This document shows positions 57,183-64,000 of a stretch of 64,000 nucleotides of DNA, piece after piece (the stretch's first letter is position 1; every line of letters begins with the position of its first letter). The notes under the pieces are model-generated. The model was given only the letters and a program-made list of their open reading frames with translations. It was not told the origin of the DNA and did not search any database. The DNA is from Panicum virgatum. Taxonomy: Eukaryota > Streptophyta > Magnoliopsida > Poales > Poaceae. The position numbers and the translations under genes were made by a program. The stretch lies in assembly GCF_016808335.1 (NCBI RefSeq), contig NC_053137.1:48723781-48787780 (forward strand). The letters are read 5' to 3'.

Positions 57183-57427
57183 GGTTCGTTACACACACGC
57201 TCGTGCTGCGGCGAGCCGTGCCTGTGCTTCGCACTTAGCTTAGACGTACAAGAGGATGGTTTGCGTCCGCTTCGTAGTAGGTTTTTTTTTAGGGCCCGCT
57301 TCGTGGTAGGTTTAGCACTAGCTAGGCTTAATTTTGGATGCGACGGTGATGGTGACACCTGCCTAGCATAATCATCCCATCTAGCCTGTAGAAGACGTGG
57401 GCTGCTGTGCATAGGACGGTGTATACT

Positions 57428-57757
57428 CCGAGTATACACCACTCAGAGCAGGTTTTATGGTTCAGCCGGCAGCAGGCGAAATAAGCGCCAGCGTGGAGGA
57501 GCATTAATTGCAACGGCATGCAGCAGCGGCATGCAGCAGCAGCACATGCAGGCAATGGGCAGCTAGCGCAGCAGCTGCGCAGCCAATAGGAGCAGCATGC
57601 GCGCCTCTCAACCCGCTTCAGCCGGCGCTTGGCACACCGCCGTTCCCCTCTCTCTCTTCTTTTCTCTTTCTGCCAGCGGGGACTTTTCTGACGTGGAGGC
57701 CCAAACCGCCCGCTGACCTGGCTCCATAATACCTGCTCTCACGAGTATACACTGTAT
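57428..57757. mobile_element. Foldback element upstream of PUP first exon 2
   Basis: Left (57428-57462) and right (57724-57755) ends pair as GTATAC...AGAGCAGGT(T/A)TTATGG. A short palindrome GTATACT-ccg-AGTATAC lies at 57421-57437. The interior is rich in CAGCAG/GCATGC words. It may contribute to the promoter of first exon 2. Confidence 0.45.
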
Positions 57758-58721
57758 AGTAAGTGGTAACTGTCAACATCGCACTACTCACGAGATCGCG
57801 CAGTATGATTGAGCTTGTGCATCTCGTTTTTTTTTATGTACGGGTTCCTGTTACTTCCTGCACCTCCTGCAATATAAAAACTTGCAAGATGACCTGTACA
57901 AACAGCGTGGCTAACGTGTAGTATCTTTTTTTATCATTCTAGATCCTGTTTGGATCACCTAGAAGTCACCAAACGTTAATCCATGCTTTATTTGGATTTG
58001 GATCTGTGGACTAAATTTTAGATGGAACAGAAACGTAGAAATGTTCCTTTTTCCTTAAATTTTGCTGTAATTGTAATTTGTAACTGCATGTGCATGGTGA
58101 GGGAAAGTTTGATCTTTTCACAGTTCTTTGGTTGGTTTAATCCAAATTAGATGATCTTTTCACAGTAATGGGCGAAATTTTAGTTAGGGTGGAGTTAAAC
58201 TGCTTTACTTATTAATGGACTTAAATTTTAGGTCTAAGTTAATCCATAGATCCAATTGGAGCTTTAGACGCATATATATCGCATATCATCTGGACCATGT
58301 GGACAAAGAAATGAATTTGCTAATTTACTATAGACGTGCATGATTTGAAGGCCATAGCCTGTCGGTATCCATCCATCAATGATGTGAGTTGTGTACAACT
58401 CCACATCGGGCAGCCTTGCTCATGCACACACAACACCAGCCGTATCCAACGAAAACCACACCAAACGTGCTTCGCGCCGCGTGCATCATGTGTAGACCGC
58501 ATGTTCTCTGTGGCTGGCTATACCACTAGTGTCGGAAGGCACCATCCCTGACCATGCATGTAATCACGGTAGGTAGGTACACTCAACACATTATTTTATC
58601 GGGCTGCTGGGCTATCTTTTTCAAGCAAGTAAATAAAATACTACGCTGCACGTAATCGTCAGATTTGGTTGGCACCGCGCCACCCATCCTCCTCAACTCG
58701 CCAACTCGGCATGCAAAGTTT
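57758..58721. other. Intergenic, no gene seen; no PUP terminal exon
   Basis: Checked in all frames for the PUP C-terminal signature without success. AT-rich, with only short frames. Confidence 0.5.
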
Positions 58722-58736
58722 GAAAACTATAGTGCA

Positions 58737-59998
58737 TCGTTTTTCAAAGTATCGTTTCAAACACAACCCCGCCCCGCCCCCGCGTCGCTCTCCTGGCGAC
58801 TCGGGGGGGGGGGGGGGGGGACCGCCGCGCCACAGCCCACCTCCCTCCCAAGCCGCCGCCGGTGAGTGTCCGGGCAGCGGCGGCAGCCTGCGGCTGAGCC
58901 GAAGTCAGCTTGCCCCCTCACCCCTCCTTTCTTCCTCCATTCGCCCACCTTCCCCGACCTTCAAACCTAGGCATCATGGCTCCCCCGCCGGCCGCCGGCG
59001 CCGGATCCGGCCCCCTCCTCACCGGATCCGGGGTCTGCCGGGCCGGATCTGGCCGTTTCGCCTGCCTCCCCAACCTCCAGCCGGCCCTTCGGCGCGCTTG
59101 GTTGGGCGGTGGTGTTGGAGGCGCCGCCGCCGCCGCTCGCCGGGTGTCGTCCTCGCCGGTCCCCTCTCCGCTTGGTCCTCAGCCGCCGCTCGTTGGCTCG
59201 GGCCGGAGGCCGCGTCGCCGTCGCGGCTGGTCCTGCCGTGGCCTGCTGCGTCCTAGTGGCCGTCTTGTGCGGCCGGGCGGGCGGTGGGAGCGGCCGTGCA
59301 TGCAGTTGGCTGGCCTTCGCTTTCCGGTGGCCGTCCGCGGTGGGTCTTCCGGCGGTTGTGTGCTGCTGCCGCCTTCTTCGATCCTTGGATCTCGGGGGGA
59401 TTGGGGTGGAGGCGAAAGCCTGGGTCTGCTTGCGGGTCAATGACGGCGACGCCCGCGGGTGTCGTATACCTTGTTGAAGGCGTCATTTTTGCCCCTCTCC
59501 CCCCTCCTCTCCGGTGTGCTTTCTGGGTGAAAGCCTTGACCTTTTTGGTCGGACGACGGCGGCACCGGTGGCGTCGCTCCCTCCCTGGAGGCGTCATTGG
59601 AAGCTCTGCTGGTGGTGGTTGTCTGTTCTCTTCGGAGAATGTCCACATCTGCGCCTGTCTTCGCTCACCTTGTCTACTTCGTCGGGTTGTTTCGGTCGCC
59701 GCCTGGCGGATGCTTTGCCACCTTGCTCGGGCGGATGCTTTGCCGTCTTGTCGCTTTGGTTTCGAGTAGATGCTTTGCACCCTGGTGTTGTAGCTTCTTT
59801 TAGCAGGTTTAGTTTTTGTGGTGTCTAGGTTTGCGGGTTCGCCTTTGTATCCCCCGTCTTTCTTGCTGTTCTTTGTTGTTTGGGTCGTCTGCCACTTTGT
59901 GGTGCTTTCCCCTTAATAGTCTCTGCCTATTAAGGATTGTAATGATTGTATTGCTTTTCTCTTAATGAAATATGTGTTCAGGCAGTTCGCGAAAAAAA
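58737..59998 (+). mobile_element. Poly(A)-tailed, LINE-mobilised retroposon (1262 bp) without RT
   Basis: Flanked by a perfect 15-bp direct repeat GAAAACTATAGTGCA (58722-58736 and 59999-60013), with a short A tail (GCGAAAAAAA) at its 3' end. Such long, variable target duplications plus a tail indicate LINE-type target-primed insertion. The first 700 bases are GC-rich (a G run at 58804-58820, GGATCCGG words) like a grass L1 leader; the last 250 bases are T-rich like a LINE 3' UTR (CTCTTAATGAAATATGTG). No endonuclease or RT motif is present. It could be an internally deleted LINE or a processed transcript. Confidence 0.75.
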
Positions 59999-60013
59999 GA
60001 AAACTATAGTGCA

Positions 60014-60564
60014 GATGCAGGTCCATCTTCTCTCTAATTTCCCGGATCGTCGCACATGCAGCACCATGCTGTACCCCGCTGTTGCACGTGCATGGCTCAC
60101 ATCATAACCAATGAAGTGCAGGAACGGCACCAGCTCGAGTGCTCTGCTACCCTATGCCATTGTGAGAGCATACAGCAGGCAGGCCAGCAGCCAACAAGAA
60201 ACTAAAGACGACCTGGCCAACAAATTATTGAGCAGTTGTGTTGTGCTGGCCAGTTTTCGCAGTGGCCACGGCAGTTGTCGGCAGGCAGAAGCACTGAAGC
60301 AGAGACAGTGTCATAGCGGGTGGAAAAAGTCAAACACTGGCTGGGCCTCAGGAATAGGAAAGGCACTTCAGAGATTCATCATCGCACGCAATGCAGCACC
60401 AAAGAAGCCCATCAAAGCTTTTCTGCCCGAAAGAAGCCCATTTGCAAAACGCGCGGCAGGAGCTTTGCAGGCCCGGGCGATCAGATCAATTCATTCATTT
60501 CAGAGTACCCCTAAAAAAAAATCATTTCAGAGTAGAAGTAAGTGTGCGTGGCATGGGCACGCAC
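60014..60564. other. Intergenic, donor side of PUP first exon 3
   Basis: No second PUP exon in either this segment or 57183-58721. Short frames only. Confidence 0.5.
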
Positions 60565-61326
60565 CTGGAAGTCCTTGTTGATGACCATGCCGACGGTGCA
60601 GAACGCGGTGGCGAAGAAGCCCATCACCAGCTGCATCTCCATCACCAGCGCGTACGTCACGGCGCGGGCGCCGCCGCCGCCGCCTCCCGCCGCGGCCCGC
60701 CTGTACGCGAGCTCGACGAGCGGCAGGATGAGCCCGTACAGCGCCGCGGCGGCGAGGGAGAGGGCGAAGCCCATCAGGTACTGCGCCCGGGTGGCCCCCG
60801 CGGGGCGTTCGGACGAGACGTGCAGGCCCAGCACGGCGGCGCCCGCCGTCAGCAGCGCCACGGCGTTCACGGTCGCCGCCGTCAGCCGCTGGCGCACGAT
60901 GAGGAACGCGAAGAACACCGTGAACGCGAGCTGCGTCGAGAGGAGGATCGCGGAGGTGGACACGGGGAGGTACCGGAGGCTGTACGCGTAGATGAAGTTG
61001 TCGGCGCCCATGGCGGCGCCGAGCCCCGCGGCGGCGAGCAGCACGCGCGGCGGGGCGAGAAGGAGCGGGGCGGCCCGGTCGCGCGCGCGGCGGGCGGCGT
61101 AGGAGGCCGCCACGGGGACCAGCAGCAGCGGCCAGCCGGCGGACTCGAGCCACGCCGAGAGCCACTCCCGGTCGCCGCCCTTGTCGTAGTAGAGGCGGGT
61201 GAGGAGCGGCCCGGCCGTGGTGCCCAATGCCAGCATCCCGCAGTTGACCGCTACCAGAAGAAGGCGGCGCGTTAGCTTGCCGCGCGTTGGAATTGGCGAC
61301 GAGTCCTTGCGCGCTTCCACGTCCAT
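60565..61326 (-). CDS. PUP: Purine permease first exon 3 (distal), no adjacent terminal exon
   Basis: 254 codons from ATG at 61326 (MDVEARKDSSPIP). Seven spans as in the others: GADNFIYAYSLRYLPVSTSAILLSTQLAF, NAVALLTAGAAVLGLHVSSE, GFALSLAAAALYGLILPLVELAY, VMEMQLVMGFFATAFCTVGMVIN. A glycine run (GGGGGGA) lengthens the loop before the seventh span. It ends KDFQ at CAG/GTGCGTGC, phase 0. It has GADN where the others have GADD, and a charged GGDREWL loop where the others have GGHRQWL. The intron to 48756 would be 11808 bases. Reading through gives 17 extra residues (stop at 60511). Confidence 0.85.
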
Positions 61327-62431
61327 GGCTGCGCTGCGGTCGCGTGCCTGAATTGGTTCTTTGGTTGGCGTCACGATTCAGGATCATGCGCCACGCCGGC
61401 TCGCTTCTTATCAGCCTGGCCTGCTGCTCTCTGCGGCCTCGTCCGGCGCCGCCACAACAGCAAGAAAAAGAGCTGCTCCATTTGACCGCCCGGCCGGGCC
61501 TAGCGAGCTGGAACTACAGGTGCACGGATCGTGACGAGAGGCTTGAGAGGGTGAAGAGCGCTGCTGGATCGAGATCCCAACAAGTCTCTAGTCAAGCTTG
61601 ATCTTTGGAATCGGAGCCGGGAAGAGCGTCGTTTCCCCCCCTGAAACTGGCAAGGTAAAGGCAGGCGGGCGTTCGCTGCGGGCGGGCGGCGGATGCAATG
61701 CAACGATGCGTCGGCCTTCGGGAGCGTCGCGCTCCGTTGAACGGCAGGAATTGTTTTAGCCGTCTGAATGGAAAAGAGTCGTCATCGTCACGTCACGCAT
61801 CTCCCTAATTCAGGAGCGATACTGGACGGAACAAACAGTGGGCAACCGACAAAGTCCTGACCTCTGCGGACCAGCGTGCGTGCCTGCGGAGCCGGAACAG
61901 CATGCAGATTCGGCGTCCGTGACCGCGAGCACGAGGCGCCGACGACCAGTGCGCGCCGGGCCGGGCCCGTGCGAGGGGCGGCGTGGCCGGACTGGACTGG
62001 CTGGCGATATCGCGATCGCAATCCCCGGCGTGTCGCGGTCGCAGGGCGGGGCTCGGTCGCCTCCACGTGTCCAGACGATGAGGGCCGCCGCTGGCACGCG
62101 TGGTCCTCGTGCGCGAGGAGGCCCACCCGCCATGTGTGGCTCCGAGCATGCCAGCGACATGTGTGGCTCAAGATCAACGAGCTGCAGGCACCCATCACGA
62201 ACCTGATCGATCGATCGGTGGGGATTCATTGCTCGGCGTGGAGTATAAAATCATATCCTAGGTGTTAGAAATAATTAAGTGTGTGATCAATTAGTTAAGC
62301 ACGTGATTAACACGTGGCTTAGTCAGTTAACCCATCATTAGCAATTGCTAATGACAGGGTGTGTCCGTACAACAATGGCCCGTTCGGAAGGGGCATGTCC
62401 CTCCCGAACAGGCGTGTCTATTCCCCTAGTA
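61327..62431. other. Upstream region of the PUP cluster, no further gene
   Basis: Moderately GC-rich with overlapping frames on both strands (61805-62229) that have no domain and arginine/proline-biased composition, so I do not call them. Confidence 0.45.
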
Positions 62432-62688
62432 CTCCCTCCTTCCCTGTTTATAAGGCATACACGTATATCAAGATTCAAACCTTGTCATCTTTGACCAATA
62501 ATTTGACTATTAAATTTTTATTTTTATAATGCAAATTTCATATGATTGGATTCATAATCAAATATATTTTACAATGATTATAAGTTTATAATCAAAAGTG
62601 ATATAATATATGATAAATAAATGGTCAAAGTGTTGTTTAGAAGACCGTGTCATGTTCCACCATGCCTTATAAACGGGGAAGGAGGGAG
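62432..62688. mobile_element. Stowaway-like MITE (257 bp)
   Basis: Ends CTCCCTCCTTCCCTGTTTAT and the inverted ATAAACGGGGAAGGAGGGAG, with TA on both sides. AT-rich, non-coding interior with TGGTCAAAG-type internal pairing. Confidence 0.88.
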
Positions 62689-62854
62689 TATATACTATTG
62701 CCTTCATTTGTAAATTATAAACCCACCAGCCGCCTGGATTGTCATCAACGGCTGTCCCAGATCATTTGTTAGTCCTCCTGGTACAGCATGTTGTGCTTCT
62801 TAGTTTATACATGCTGGTACAGCTGTTGATGATAATGATTATGTTCGAAATTGA

Positions 62855-63174
62855 GGCCGTGTTTAGATTCATTCTTCAAAATTCCAAAATTTTTGTAAAT
62901 CGCCTGCATGGTGTATTAAATGTAGTCGAAAAAAAATCGCATTACACAAATGGATTGTAAATCGCGATACGAATCTAATGAACCTAATTAGGCCGTGATT
63001 AGACACTATTGCTACAGTAAAGCTGCAGTAAATATGCTCTAATGATATATTAATTAGACTCATTAGATTCGTCTCGTAGTTTACTGACGAGTTTTGTGAT
63101 TAGTCTATATCTAATACTTCAAATATGAAAAAATGCTCTTTCAAAATTCAAACTAAATGGATCTAAACACAGCC
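62855..63174. mobile_element. MITE with GGCCGTGTTTAGAT ends (320 bp)
   Basis: Ends GGCCGTGTTTAGAT and, inverted, GGCTGTGTTTAGAT, flanked by TGA at 62852-62854 and 63175-63177. A 3-bp duplication fits PIF/Harbinger or CACTA derivatives. Internally it has ATTAGACTCATTAGATTCGT, a common grass MITE phrase. Confidence 0.8.
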
Positions 63175-63177
63175 TGA

Positions 63178-64000
63178 AACATGTTCTCTCTTTTCCTGAC
63201 AAAAAAAGATGGAAATGTTATCTGACATGACTGAACAGGTGACTCCTCTGTATTTACCAGAACGAAGAAATCTAGCACGCTGGTTGAGCACGCACCACGC
63301 TGTCAAACGGATCACAATCGGAAGCCAGCGTGGTTGAATCCGTCTCTGAAATCTCTGAAACGGCAGTCGTACCCGTACGTGTCTACGGTCTACGTGATTA
63401 CCGTGGTCGTGAACTCGTGATGATCTTTCAGAAAAAAAAAGGTTACCCGAATGGAAGGAACTAATGGGCCTGATTGCGTTGAGAACTTGAGGCTAGTCGA
63501 TGGTGGCTTGGCCAATAGCAGCCTCTGCCGTGTCCTGGTGATCCGTTTGACACGTCACGCGCGATGCCACACCTAATTAGGTCTCGTCCTCTTCAATCGT
63601 CACATGCAGGTTGCACTCAGCCGTGAGCTCATGCTCCGTTTGCTGATTATTTTCTTATACTCCGAAGCTTGTGGTTGGCCGGTTGCTGCTTGCTTAAGGC
63701 TTGATCCTGTCTCCCTTTCAGAGTCAATGGTTGCCTGTACGGACATTGCACCCAACCACTGTCCACTGGTTCAACGAGAGAGAATCGATCGATTGGAAGC
63801 AGGTGATCCATGGAGGAAATTGGAAATGGTTAGTATGTAAACAAGTTGTCGTTTCAGTGGTTAGTAGATCTATCATGCCACGCGATGTGCATACATAGTC
63901 TCTAAATTAAACTACTACTACGTTCGATTTGCTCTAGAGATCTGCGAAAACGTGTTTTTAAATTTAAAATTAGACATCGAGGTCGCGTGAACTATATAAA
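63178..64000. other. Intergenic, no supported gene
   Basis: A possible exon-like piece lies at 63722-63804 (between TTTCAG and GCAG/GTGATC; frame SQWLPVRTLHPTTVHWFNE), but I do not recognise it and the flanking exons are not visible. Confidence 0.3.

Noticed and set aside
58669..59803. Several long frames in the LINE-like retroposon
   Set aside because: GC-rich on both strands, no RT, endonuclease or gag-like motif; the plus frame crosses the target duplication.
61788..62268. Overlapping frames upstream of the PUP cluster
   Set aside because: Four frames open at once in GC-rich sequence with no domain; no sign of selection for one.

Overview
This window looks like grass (Poaceae) nuclear DNA. 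Reasons: spliced plant purine permease exons, a plant LRR receptor remnant, grass-type CACTA and chromovirus retrotransposons with 2.5-3.6 kb LTRs, and Tourist-, Stowaway-, hAT- and Mutator-type MITEs. I cannot name the species. Nothing bacterial is present, and I saw no tRNA, rRNA or CRISPR feature.

Layout. (1) 1-2776: the 3' end of a chromodomain Ty3/gypsy element and its 3' LTR, abutting an LRR receptor pseudogene (2777-4084, minus strand). (2) 4085-11387: intergenic DNA with several MITEs. (3) 11388-18218: a decayed Tat-like gypsy element carrying a copia-type LTR. (4) 18321-47525: a CACTA (En/Spm) transposon with a tnp2-type transposase (43178-46389) and a Transposase_24/Ulp1-protease gene, both on minus and both broken. 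An LTR retrotransposon (20445-39746; near-perfect 5-bp target duplication) sits inside the second gene. That element holds a second chromovirus (23179-37717, minus), whose reverse transcriptase is split by a 1.1 kb hAT-type element (28794-29900; perfect 8-bp target duplication). The nest is therefore four levels deep. (5) 48421-61326: a purine permease (PUP) cluster on minus. (6) 61327-64000: intergenic DNA with two MITEs.

Three observations stand out. First, the PUP cluster has three intact first exons (start at 61326, 57182 and 51638), each encoding about seven membrane spans and each ending in the same residues, the same phase and a GTGCGT donor. Only one second exon, encoding the last three spans, is visible (48421-48756). 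This is the layout of a variable-first-exon locus of the UGT1A type. Second, the inner chromovirus carries two tandem, related extra reading frames between its 5' LTR and gag. Each of these, and gag itself, begins directly behind a splice-acceptor-like CAG/ATGG. Third, three different chromovirus LTRs share one internal architecture: an acidic mini-exon of 43-51 codons in the same phase, a GC-AG intron, a stem-loop and a third exon.

Most transposon reading frames are disabled by stops, one-base shifts or insertions. The only reading frames I regard as possibly functional host genes are the PUP exons.
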